The notes beneath the pieces are model-generated. The model was not told the DNA's origin, did no database searches, and saw nothing but the letters and a program-made list of their open reading frames with translations. A stretch of DNA of 64,000 bases from Halomarina halobia (lineage in GTDB: Archaea; Halobacteriota; Halobacteria; Halobacteriales; Haloarculaceae), in contig NZ_CP119992.1 of NCBI RefSeq assembly GCF_029338575.1, positions 2,542,001 to 2,606,000 on the forward strand. Direction: 5' to 3'. The position numbers and the translations under genes were made by a program. Of the stretch, positions 42,269 through 50,740 are shown piece by piece; position 1 is the first letter of the stretch; each line of letters opens with the position of its first letter.

Positions 42269-42678
42269 TCGTCGGGAGCAGCGGTCGACGACGCACTGTC
42301 GTCCCCGTCGTCCCCGCCGTCCGCGCCCATCCCTCCACGCACTAACGGGGGATATTTGCCGCTAACAGGTTCGACGGGAACGACGCCGATACGCGTCCCG
42401 TCCGGGGGTTCCGACCGCGACGGGCGTCGTCCGAGTCGGTGACGCCGCTCGGCGAGGGCGGTACGCTCGAATCGGACCGCCGTCTGCCGGTTACCGATCC
42501 CCGCACCGGGGGATAGCGTGACGTGCGTTCCGGTAACACTTGACGGAACCACACAGCGACGACAGTCCTCGCCGGAATGACGGGGTATAACGCGCTCCCT
42601 TGTTCAGTGAGCACATGGAACGCGGTAGACGGGGTACGATTCAACGCGGACGGACGTCGACGAAGGGGGGCGATCGCC
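42269..42678. other. Intergenic region between ftsY and the nitrite/sulfite reductase gene
   Basis: About 410 nt. No gene on either strand is convincing; the longest open frames have proline/serine/arginine-rich sequence typical of antisense reading. A T-rich gatatttgcc near 42351-42360 and the tataacgcgc at 42586-42595 could be promoter parts. Confidence 0.5.
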
Positions 42679-44382
42679 ATGAATACGGTTGAGCGGTGGA
42701 AGCAGGAGAAGCACCCGCTCGACGTGGTCGAGGACGTGCGGGAGTACGCCGCGGAGGGGCTCACCTTCGACGGGATCGAGGAGCGGGCCGGTCCCGGCGA
42801 GTGGGAGCGCCTGAAGTGGGCGGGGATGTACACCCACGGGAAGCAGTCGGGGTACTTCATGCTCCGCACGAAGGTGCCGGGGGGCTATCTCGCGCCCGAG
42901 CAGGCCGAGGTGATCGGCGAGGTCGCCGCCGAGTACGCGACGGCCCCCGAGGAGTACGGCGGGGCCGAGCAGAACGACCTCTGGGGCGACGCCTTCCTCG
43001 ACATCACGACGAGGCAGGACGTCCAGATGCACTGGATCAGGCTGGAGGACGTCCCCGAGATCTGGGACCGCTACGACGAGGTCGGGCTGACGACGGTGCA
43101 GGGCTGCGGCGACGGGGCGCGCAACGTACTCGGCTGCCCCGCGGCCGGGCTGGACGGCCACGAGGCGTTCGACGCCCAGCCGGTCGTCGAGGCGGTCTCC
43201 GACTTCTTCACGGGGAACCGCGAGTACGCGAACCTCCCCCGGAAATTCAAGCTGACGATCACCGGCTGCCGCGAGGACTGCGCGCAGTCCCAGATCAACG
43301 ACGTGGGGCTGACGCCCGCGGCCAAGGAGATCGACGGGGAGCGGTACTACGGCTTCCACGCCCGGGTCGGCGGTGGGCTCTCGGACGGCCCGCGGATGGC
43401 GTCCGACCTCGACGTGTTCGTCCGTCCCGAGGACGCGGTCGAGTTCTGCCGCGCGGTCGCGCAGGTGTTCAAGGAGCTCGGCGACCGCCACAATCGGGGC
43501 GTCTGCCGGATGCGCTACCTCGTCGAACAGCTGGGCCCCGAGCGGTTCGAGGCGGCGGTCCGCGGCCGCTGTACGGTCGACCTCCGCGAGCGCGGCACGG
43601 ACCTCACGGAGGGGTACACCGGCGACCACGTCGGGATCCACGAACAGAAGCGCCCCGGCCTCAGGTACGTCGGGTTCAACGTCGTCGCGGGCCGGATGGG
43701 CGGCGAGGAGTTCGCCGAGGCCGCCCGCGCCGCCCGGCGGTACGGCACCGAGGAGACCTCGATCCGGCTCGCGACCGACCAGAACTTCCTCGTCACGCAC
43801 GTCCCCGAGGGCGAGGTCGAGAGCCTCCTCGCCGAACCCTTCGCGGCGGACTACCGGCCCGACCCCGGTCCCTTCTCGCGGGGCGCGGTCGGCTGCACGG
43901 GCAGCGAGTTCTGCAACTACGGCATCATCGAGACCAAGAAGCGGGTGAAGCGCTGGGCGCGTTCGCTCGACGAGCGCGTCGAGACGCCCGACGACCTCGA
44001 CGTGGTCCGGATGCACCTGAGCGGCTGCTCGGCGTCGTGCGCGCAGCCCCAGATCGCGGACGTCGGCTTCCGCGGCGAGACGGTGAAGGTCGAGGACGAG
44101 GGGAGTACGAACGCCGAGGGCGACGCCATCGTCGAGGGGGTGGACTTCGGGCTCGGGGGGAGCCTCGGCCTCGACAACGACTTCGTCGACTGGGTGGAGA
44201 CGGCGGTGCCCGCCGGGTCGGTGATCCCCGCCCTCGAACAGCTCTTCGAGGCCTACGTCGAGGAGCGGGCCGACGGCGAGCGCTTCTACGAGTGGTGCCG
44301 TCGGGTGGAGAACGATCGCCTCCGGGCCGTCATGCGCCGCGCCGACGCGAACGTCGCGGGGGGTGTCGCCCATGACGGATGA
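42679..44382 (+). CDS. Siroheme nitrite/sulfite reductase (assimilatory type)
   Basis: A 567-residue siroheme and 4Fe-4S reductase carrying six-electron reduction of nitrite to ammonia or sulfite to sulfide. Both siroheme/cluster motifs are intact: GCTGSEFCNYGIIETK (C-x5-C, about residues 404-410) and LSGCSASCAQPQIADVG (C-x3-C, about 450-454), as is the duplicated N-terminal half with TVQGCGDGARNVLGC. It resembles ferredoxin-nitrite reductase (NirA) most. It overlaps by 11 nt an F420-type oxidoreductase gene, which may supply electrons. ATG 42679 is the assumed start. Confidence 0.82.
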   Translation: MNTVERWKQEKHPLDVVEDVREYAAEGLTFDGIEERAGPGEWERLKWAGMYTHGKQSGYFMLRTKVPGGYLAPEQAEVIGEVAAEYATAPEEYGGAEQNDLWGDAFLDITTRQDVQMHWIRLEDVPEIWDRYDEVGLTTVQGCGDGARNVLGCPAAGLDGHEAFDAQPVVEAVSDFFTGNREYANLPRKFKLTITGCREDCAQSQINDVGLTPAAKEIDGERYYGFHARVGGGLSDGPRMASDLDVFVRPEDAVEFCRAVAQVFKELGDRHNRGVCRMRYLVEQLGPERFEAAVRGRCTVDLRERGTDLTEGYTGDHVGIHEQKRPGLRYVGFNVVAGRMGGEEFAEAARAARRYGTEETSIRLATDQNFLVTHVPEGEVESLLAEPFAADYRPDPGPFSRGAVGCTGSEFCNYGIIETKKRVKRWARSLDERVETPDDLDVVRMHLSGCSASCAQPQIADVGFRGETVKVEDEGSTNAEGDAIVEGVDFGLGGSLGLDNDFVDWVETAVPAGSVIPALEQLFEAYVEERADGERFYEWCRRVENDRLRAVMRRADANVAGGVAHDG

Positions 44383-45928
44383 GGAACCTCGGGGTGACGA
44401 ACCCGCGGACGACGAACCGGCGGACGGGAACCCCTCCGGCGCGGGCGGCGGGCGCGGCGGGCCGCTGCCGCGGGTCCCCGAGAGCGGTCGAAACGACGGC
44501 TGCGCGGGCGGGCGGTGCACCTGCGGCGCGGCGGGCGGTACCGGCGGAGGCGGCGACCGAGCCCTCGCCGACGGCGGCCCCCAGGCGGCGAACGTCGACG
44601 CCGAGGGCCGCCTCGGCGACGTCGCGTTCACGCCCCCGGCCGTGGGGGTAAGCCGGGACCTCGAGGACGGCTCCGACCCGACCGAGCGCGTCGGTCTCCC
44701 GAAGGGCGTCGACCTCGACACGCCGGGGTACTCGATCCGCCGTGAGATGAACGACATCGAGACGCCCGACGAGAAGACGTGGTTCATGGAGCTCGACCAC
44801 GCCGTGATCGACGCCGGGCGGTGCATCCAGTGCGGGACGTGCGTCGCCGCGTGCCCCTCCGACTCGATCGGCATCGGGGACGACGACCTCCCCGAACTCG
44901 TGAAGATGTGCACCGGCTGCTCGCTGTGCTGGGACTTCTGCCCGCGCGGCGGCCTGCGGTACGAGCGCCAGTGGGTCATCACCGGCGGCGAGGACAACGT
45001 GACCGGCGCGGGCGACCCGATCACGGAGTTCTCCGCCCGGGTCACGGAGTCGTGGCGGCGCGGCGCGCAGGACGGCGGCGTCGTCACGAGCCTCCTGAGC
45101 CACCTGCTCGAGGCCGGCGAGATCGACGGCGCGCTCGTCGCCGCCGAGAGCGAGGACGAACCGTGGAAGGGCGAGGCGTTCCTCGCCACCACGCCCGAGG
45201 AGCTGATCGCCAACGCGGGGAGCTTCTACAACCAGACGATGGCGCTCGGCAACCTGTCGCTCGACCGGTGGGCGCACAAGCTCCCCGACGAGCCCCCCGA
45301 GGAGCTGTCGCTCGCGCTCGTCGGCACGCCCTGCGAGATCGAGGGCATCCGTGCCCTCCGGGACTTCGACTGGGAGTACGGAGCCCAGGAGGGGATGGTC
45401 CGCGCCGTCGAGTACACGATCGCGCTGATGTGCACGAAGAACTTCAACTACTACCGGCTCATCGGGGACCTGCTCGCGGATCGCCGCGGCATCGCGCCCG
45501 AGGAGATCGGCAAGCTCGACGTGCTCCACGGGAAGATGATGGCCTACGACCGCGACGGCGACCTCCTTCTGGAGGAGGACGTGGAGAACTTCCACGACGC
45601 CGCCCTCAAGGGGTGCAACGAGTGCGCCGACTTCACGGGCTACTGCGCCGACGTCACCGTCGGCTCCGTGGGGTCGAGCGACGAGTACTCGAGCGTCATC
45701 GTCCGCACCGAGCGCGGCCTGCGGGCGTGGAACCTGACGAAGGACGACCTCGACTACCACGACCTCGAGGACCGGAGCGCGATCGGCAAGCTACAGAGCT
45801 GGGACAAGAAGCGGGCGTTCGAGGCGCTCGAGCGACCCTTCGACCCCGACGCGCCGCGGTTCATCGAGTACACCGACCACGCCGAGCGGTACGGGACGGA
45901 ACCGAACCCGCACGAGGCCGACCACTGA
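44372..45928 (+). CDS. Coenzyme F420 hydrogenase/dehydrogenase beta-subunit family (FrhB-like) protein with two 4Fe-4S clusters
   Basis: 518 residues. The N-terminal 100 residues are acidic and Gly-rich with a cysteine cluster (GCAGGRCTCGAAGG, about 47-60). Two 4Fe-4S motifs follow: CIQCGTCVAACP (about 151-162) and CTGCSLCWDFCPRG (about 180-193). The FrhB/FpoF flavin domain has VGTPCEIEGIRAL, MCTKNFNYYRL, GKLDVLHGKMM and KGCNECADFTGYCADVTVG. It should oxidise F420H2 and pass electrons on. The 11-nt overlap with the siroheme reductase suggests one complex, a split counterpart of methanogen F420-dependent sulfite reductase. Confidence 0.8.
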   Translation: MTDEEPRGDEPADDEPADGNPSGAGGGRGGPLPRVPESGRNDGCAGGRCTCGAAGGTGGGGDRALADGGPQAANVDAEGRLGDVAFTPPAVGVSRDLEDGSDPTERVGLPKGVDLDTPGYSIRREMNDIETPDEKTWFMELDHAVIDAGRCIQCGTCVAACPSDSIGIGDDDLPELVKMCTGCSLCWDFCPRGGLRYERQWVITGGEDNVTGAGDPITEFSARVTESWRRGAQDGGVVTSLLSHLLEAGEIDGALVAAESEDEPWKGEAFLATTPEELIANAGSFYNQTMALGNLSLDRWAHKLPDEPPEELSLALVGTPCEIEGIRALRDFDWEYGAQEGMVRAVEYTIALMCTKNFNYYRLIGDLLADRRGIAPEEIGKLDVLHGKMMAYDRDGDLLLEEDVENFHDAALKGCNECADFTGYCADVTVGSVGSSDEYSSVIVRTERGLRAWNLTKDDLDYHDLEDRSAIGKLQSWDKKRAFEALERPFDPDAPRFIEYTDHAERYGTEPNPHEADH

Positions 45929-45966
45929 GGGACTGCTCCCGTCCCGTCCTGTCCCGTCCCGTCCCA

Positions 45967-46551
45967 TCACGCTCGCTCGAAGACGACGCCGTAGTGGTAC
46001 GGCTCCAGTTCGACCGTCTCGACGGTCTCGAAGCCCGCTGGTTCGACGGCGGCGACGGTTTCGTCGGGCGACATCCTGAGCGCCTCGGGCGGGCCGCGGG
46101 GTTCGCCGAGGACGGTCGTCTCGGTCGCCGGTCGGTCGTGCCAGTTCACGACGACGAACCGACCCCGGTCGCGGAGCGCCGCCCGGATCCGGCGGGCGAG
46201 TTCGGTCGGCTCCGGGACGCCGTGGAGCGTGTTCGCGAGGAGGACCGTCCCGACGCGCTCCGCGAGGAGGTCGTCGACGGCCCTCGCGTCGCCGCGGATC
46301 GTCTCGACGCGCCGGTCGGCCGCCGCCGCCCGTCGGTCGAGGTCGTCGAGCAACTCCGGGTCGAGGTCGAGCGCGTACACCGGCCCGTCGACGAGCGCCG
46401 CCGCCGGGATCGTGAAGAACCCGTCGCCGCAACAGCAGTCGAGCAGCGAGCCGTCGGTGACGCCGAGCGCGCGGAGCGTCCCCCTCGGGTCGGGCCAGAG
46501 CGCCCGCCACCAGTCGTCGTCCGGCTTGGCGGTGTTGCGGAACTCGTCCAT
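45967..46551 (-). CDS. Class I SAM-dependent methyltransferase
   Basis: A 194-residue methyltransferase with motif I LLDCCCGDGFFTIPAA (about residue 37), acidic motif II VYALDLDPELLDDL and motif IV VLLANTLHGVPEPTEL. The CCCGDGFF loop is unusual in having three consecutive cysteines before GDG. Substrate unknown. Start 46551 gives the family N-terminus; it converges on the F420 gene 38 nt away. The gap to the HTH gene (46552-46797) has no gene. Confidence 0.78.
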   Translation of the reverse strand: MDEFRNTAKPDDDWWRALWPDPRGTLRALGVTDGSLLDCCCGDGFFTIPAAALVDGPVYALDLDPELLDDLDRRAAAADRRVETIRGDARAVDDLLAERVGTVLLANTLHGVPEPTELARRIRAALRDRGRFVVVNWHDRPATETTVLGEPRGPPEALRMSPDETVAAVEPAGFETVETVELEPYHYGVVFERA

Positions 46552-46797
46552 GGAGGGCGTTCCGGCCGGCCCGGTATCGGTGTTTCGCCCGATCCGGGCG
46601 GGGGACGCGGCGTTCGAGGCGGCCGCCCACGCGGATCCCTCTCGGCGGTGGCGAACGAGGTCGCGGCCGCCGCCGGGGCGATCGTCGCGAGCCGCGGTGG
46701 TGACGACAGATGGCACGCGGAAGCCCACGACGTTAGTCGTGCGGAGGATGTCAAGCGCAGACGGAACGTTCAAGCGTCTGGTAGCGTAGCTACGTCG

Positions 46798-48711
46798 ATG
46801 GCAGCCACCATTCATGCACTGGTCGCCGGACCGGTGGATGAACGGCTCCGACGCTCGCTCCGCCACGACCACGGTATCGTGACAGTCGAGACGACTGACG
46901 CGGCCGACGCGCCCGACTGCCTGCTCGACGCGACGCCGCTCGCGCAGGGAGGGCTGGCGAGCGACGGGTCGGTCCGCCCCCACGTGGCGCTCTACGAGGC
47001 GGCGGGCGCGCCGGCCGAGGTCCTCTCGTCGGGCGCGGATCGGTGCGTCCACCTCTCGGGGGACGCGGAGGCGGACGCGGCGGCGGTCGCCGCCGTCGTC
47101 CGGTCGGCGCTCGGGCGCGAGCGCGGTACGCGGCGCGACGCCCTCCTCCGCGAGGCGATCGACGAACTCGCGGACGTCTTCTTCCTCTTCGACACCGAGT
47201 TGCGCTTCATCGCCTGGAACCGGCGGGTGAGCGAGGTGACGAAGTACGACGACGACGAGATCGCCGCGATGCGGCCGGCGGACTTAGTCGCGGTTGAGGA
47301 CGTCGTCGCCGTCTCGGCCGCCATCCAGCGCGCGATCCGGGAGGGTCGCGCCAGGACGGAAGCGGACGTCGTGACGCGGGACGGCGAGCGCATCCCCTAC
47401 GAGTTCACCGGGACGGCGCTCACGGACGAGGAGGGCGACGTGATCGGCATCTGTGGCATCGGTCGGGACGTCTCGGACCGTCGCCGTCGGGAGCGGACGC
47501 GCGAACGACAGGCGGAACGCCTGCGGACGCTCAACCGCGTCAACGAGGTCATCAGGAACGTCAACAAGGACCTCCTGCGCGCCTCGACGCGCGAGGAGAT
47601 CGTCCAGTCGGTCTGCTCGCGACTGGCGGCCGAGGACTCCTACCGGTTCGCGTGGCTGGGCGAGTACGACGCGGCTCGCGACCGGGTCGACCCGGTCGCG
47701 CACGCCGGCGAGGGGGCGTCCTACCTCGACGCGCGACGCGCCCTCTCGTTCGATTCGGACGACCTCACGGCCGCGACGGCCGCCCGGAACGGGCGGGTCG
47801 AGGTCGTCCAGTACGTCGCGGACACGCCCGGGGCCGAACGCTGGCGGGAGGCCGCGCTCGACTGCGGGTTCGAGTCCGCCGCCGCGATCCCGCTTCGCTA
47901 CCGGGACGTCACCTACGGCGTCCTCTGCGTCTACGCCTCGCGCCCCGACGCGTTCGACGCGACCGAACGCGACGTGCTCGGCGAACTCGGCCAGACGATC
48001 GCCTACGCCATCAGCGCCGTCGAACGCCGTCGCGCGCTCATCGCCGACACGGTCGTCGAGGTGGAGTTTCGCGTCGACGACGAGTCGCTGTTTCCGGTGG
48101 CCGCGTCGGCCGACGGGCCGCGCCTCGAACTCGTCGGCGCGGTGCCGAACGAGGACGGCACGCACGTCCAGTTCCTCCGGGTCGAGGGGACGCCCCCGGA
48201 GGAGGTCGTCGACCTCGCGATCGAGCGCGGCGTCGAGGCGACGGTCTCCCACGCCGACGCGGACGGGGGGGTCGTCCGGGTGGTCGTCGAGGCCACCGTC
48301 GCAGACGTCCTCGCCGACTTCGGCGGCGTGGTCCACGAGTCCCGCGCGCGGGACGGCGTCGGCCGGGTGGTGGCGCTGCTCCCGACGGGGACGAACGTCA
48401 GGCAGGTCGTGACGGCGGTGCAGGGACGCTTTCCGGGGACGACGCTCGTCGCGCGACGCGAACGCACCCGCGACCGGAAGCCCGCCAACTCGCTCACCGA
48501 CGAACTGACCGAACGGCAGCGTCACGTCCTGCGGACGGCGTACCTCTCCGGCTTCTTCGACACGCCACGGGCCAACACCGGCGCGGAGATCGCCGAGTCG
48601 CTCGACATCTCGACCGCGACGTTCCACGAGCACATCCGGATCGCCGAGCGAAAGCTGGTCGAGGCGGCGCTCGACGGCGCGGTGGATCGCAGCGATGTTC
48701 GATCCGCGTGA
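46798..48711 (+). CDS. PAS-GAF-bacterioopsin-activator type HTH transcriptional regulator
   Basis: A 637-residue regulator of the haloarchaeal Bat-like family. Order: N-terminal receiver-like domain of about 110 residues without the Asp pocket; PAS domain (EAIDELADVFFLFDTELRFI to GICGIGRDVSDRRRRER, about 120-240); GAF domain (about 265-410, with ESAAAIPLRYRDVTYGVLCVY); bacterioopsin-activator domain; C-terminal HTH-10 (LTERQRHVLRTAYLSGFFD, AEIAESLDISTATFHEHIR). It probably senses redox, oxygen or light and regulates transcription. Targets unknown; it is near the nitrite/sulfite reductase genes, divergent from the methyltransferase. Confidence 0.85.
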   Translation: MAATIHALVAGPVDERLRRSLRHDHGIVTVETTDAADAPDCLLDATPLAQGGLASDGSVRPHVALYEAAGAPAEVLSSGADRCVHLSGDAEADAAAVAAVVRSALGRERGTRRDALLREAIDELADVFFLFDTELRFIAWNRRVSEVTKYDDDEIAAMRPADLVAVEDVVAVSAAIQRAIREGRARTEADVVTRDGERIPYEFTGTALTDEEGDVIGICGIGRDVSDRRRRERTRERQAERLRTLNRVNEVIRNVNKDLLRASTREEIVQSVCSRLAAEDSYRFAWLGEYDAARDRVDPVAHAGEGASYLDARRALSFDSDDLTAATAARNGRVEVVQYVADTPGAERWREAALDCGFESAAAIPLRYRDVTYGVLCVYASRPDAFDATERDVLGELGQTIAYAISAVERRRALIADTVVEVEFRVDDESLFPVAASADGPRLELVGAVPNEDGTHVQFLRVEGTPPEEVVDLAIERGVEATVSHADADGGVVRVVVEATVADVLADFGGVVHESRARDGVGRVVALLPTGTNVRQVVTAVQGRFPGTTLVARRERTRDRKPANSLTDELTERQRHVLRTAYLSGFFDTPRANTGAEIAESLDISTATFHEHIRIAERKLVEAALDGAVDRSDVRSA

Positions 48712-48765
48712 CACGCAGCTCGGTTGAGGCGTGTACGTTTCGTAACTGCGCTCTCCAATCAACGG

Positions 48766-49066
48766 GTGAGGCGATCAGTGGGGGATCGCGCGCGACGGCC
48801 GGGGGAATCGACGCGGCTCCCCCGGCGAACGTTCCTCCGAGCGGTGGGGCTGCTGGCGGAGCTGGAGGCGGTCGGCGTCGGGGCGAGCGGGGAGGTGATC
48901 GACAGCGACGCGAGCACGCAGGACGACGGCCTTCGTCGAGGCCCCGACGGGACTCGTCGAGAGCGACGCATACGACTTCGGGCGATCGAGGCGTCGATCG
49001 AGCCGGATCGCGGTCCCCGACACGACGGAGACGAACGCGGTCGTCGGTGCGGTCGCGAGCGTCTGA
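48766..49066 (+). pseudogene. Frameshifted Tat-signal protein remnant
   Basis: A GTG-started frame contains LPRRTFLRAVGLLAELEAVG, a twin-arginine signal like that of the next gene (RRRFLRAVGAG), but after about residue 50 it turns to Arg-rich sequence. A different frame then reads TTAFVEAPTGLVESDAYDFG and ends VVGAVASV at 49064-49066. A single frameshift near 48920 would join them into a short exported protein. Alternatives are sequencing error or chance. Confidence 0.45.
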
Positions 49067-49138
49067 CGCTGACGCTGCCGGACGGCGGCGCGGGACCGTG
49101 AACCGTCCCCGTCGTCCGCTCTCCGCTCCCGAGCGCGC

Positions 49139-50740
49139 TCAGTCGAACAGCCCCGCCGGCGCGCCCCGCGCGCCCCTCCCGAGGCGGTAGAGCAGGCCGC
49201 CGAGGCCGGCGACGCCCGCGGCGACGGCTCCGACGCCCGCGCCCTTCAGGTCGCCGCCGCTGTCGGGCGCGAACCGCAGGGCGTAGACGCCGGTGTTGAC
49301 GTCGGCGGCGTAGGTGACGCCCTCGTGCTCGACGGCGCACCAGGTGAACGGCGCGGCGCTGTTCAGCCCCTCCATCTTCGACGCCTCGGGCACGTCTCGG
49401 GCGGCCCGGAAGTACCCCCGCTCGGTCAGCGCCCACGGGTCGCGCTCGATCTCGAGGAAGCGCGTCCCGCCGTGGTAGTGGCCCAGGTGGACGTAGCCGT
49501 CGTCGGTCACCTGGAAGTTGTGCGGACTGAGCGTGAAGTTCTCGAAGGTGACGTTCGAGCGCCACTCCCACTCGGCCAGCCGCTCGACGTTGTCCTCGCC
49601 GTCGAACCCGTCGTCGAGCCCGTCGGCGTCGAGGAGGTAGAGCTTTCCGCTCGACCCGTCCGCGACGCTCGATATCTCCTGGCCGGCGACGACGACGCGC
49701 GTCCCGTCCACGAACGCCGGCGCGGGCTCGGCGTAGTGGGCGGCGTCCATCGAGTAGTGACCGAGCACCGAGATGTCGGTCGGATCGGAGAGGTCGAGCG
49801 CGTACAGCCCCGCGTCCCAGTAGGAGAGGTAGCCCACCGGCGCGCCGAGTCGGGGGTCGTCCTGCACCGTCACGTCGTGGACGTAGGTGAGACCGCCGTC
49901 GCCGACCGACAGCAGGTTCCCGTCGACGGTCCACCGGTTGACCGGCAGGACCGCCCCCGTCGGACGGTCGAACTCGAAGACGTACAGCCCCGCGGTGCCG
50001 TCGTTGAGGTCCTTCACCGCGAACAGGTACTCTCTCCCACGGATGCGGTGGTAGGTGGCGTTGTGCGGTCCGGTGTCCCAGGCGTCGTAGGTGCCGACGA
50101 TGCGGGGGTGAGCGGGGTCGCTCACGTCCACGGCCTGCAGCGCGCTGGCGCTGACGCTCGCGGACTCGCCGTCGGTCCCGGGGGTGGGGTCGGTCTCCCC
50201 GAACAGCGCCGTGTAGGGCTGCTTCGAGAGGAAGGCGTACCGCCCGTCGTCGCTCACCTTCACGTCCATCACCGCCGACGCGGGGTTGTCGTTGCGCAGG
50301 AACGAGACCACCGAGAGCTCGGCCTCCCGGAGCTCCCTCGGCGTCCCGGCGGCGTTGAACTCGCTCACGTCGAGGATCGCCATCCCGCGGTCGTTCGTCG
50401 GGTCGTCCGAGGAGAAGATGCCCACGTAGGCGTAGTCGCCGCGGACGCGGAGCTCCGTGATGGCCCCGTAGTGGGGGCTGTCGGGCGAGCCGCTCTCGCT
50501 CGCGGGGCCGACCCCGCCGAGGCTGTGGTAGCCGACGAGTTCGACGTTGCTCGACGCGCCGTGGAGCGTCGCGTCGGCGTGGTCGTGATCGCCGTCCGCC
50601 TCGGCGTCGCTCGTCGCGTCGCTCCACTCGTGAGCGCTCGCGGGGCTGGTCGCGGCAGCGAGCGCGGCCGTCCCCGCGCCGACCGCCCGCAGGAACCGAC
50701 GCCGACCGACGCGCGGCCGGGGGGTCGAGCGATCACTCAT
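49139..50740 (-). CDS. Tat-exported LVIVD-repeat beta-propeller-like protein
   Basis: A 533-residue exported protein. The N-terminus has a twin-arginine signal (GRRRFLRAVGAGTAALAAA, about residues 12-30) ending before SPASAHEW. The mature part has repeated units such as GMAILDVSEFNAAGTP, LQAVDVSDPAHPRIVGTYDA, LYALDLSDPTDISVLGHYS, typical of LVIVD propellers. A C-terminal hydrophobic segment (GVGAVAAGVAGLGGLLYRLG) followed by basic residues is a membrane anchor. Its start overlaps the subtilase stop by 8 nt, so the pair is an operon, subtilase first. Confidence 0.8.
   Translation of the reverse strand: MSDRSTPRPRVGRRRFLRAVGAGTAALAAATSPASAHEWSDATSDAEADGDHDHADATLHGASSNVELVGYHSLGGVGPASESGSPDSPHYGAITELRVRGDYAYVGIFSSDDPTNDRGMAILDVSEFNAAGTPRELREAELSVVSFLRNDNPASAVMDVKVSDDGRYAFLSKQPYTALFGETDPTPGTDGESASVSASALQAVDVSDPAHPRIVGTYDAWDTGPHNATYHRIRGREYLFAVKDLNDGTAGLYVFEFDRPTGAVLPVNRWTVDGNLLSVGDGGLTYVHDVTVQDDPRLGAPVGYLSYWDAGLYALDLSDPTDISVLGHYSMDAAHYAEPAPAFVDGTRVVVAGQEISSVADGSSGKLYLLDADGLDDGFDGEDNVERLAEWEWRSNVTFENFTLSPHNFQVTDDGYVHLGHYHGGTRFLEIERDPWALTERGYFRAARDVPEASKMEGLNSAAPFTWCAVEHEGVTYAADVNTGVYALRFAPDSGGDLKGAGVGAVAAGVAGLGGLLYRLGRGARGAPAGLFD

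Noticed and set aside
42199..42552. 117-codon minus-strand frame before the nitrite/sulfite reductase gene
   Set aside because: Antisense-like composition rich in Arg, Ser, Gly and Pro and overlap with the ftsY end; no family.
44779..46797. An open frame continuous with the HTH regulator reaching upstream through the F420 gene
   Set aside because: The upstream part is an out-of-frame Arg/Pro-rich shadow of the F420 oxidoreductase; the regulator starts at ATG 46798.
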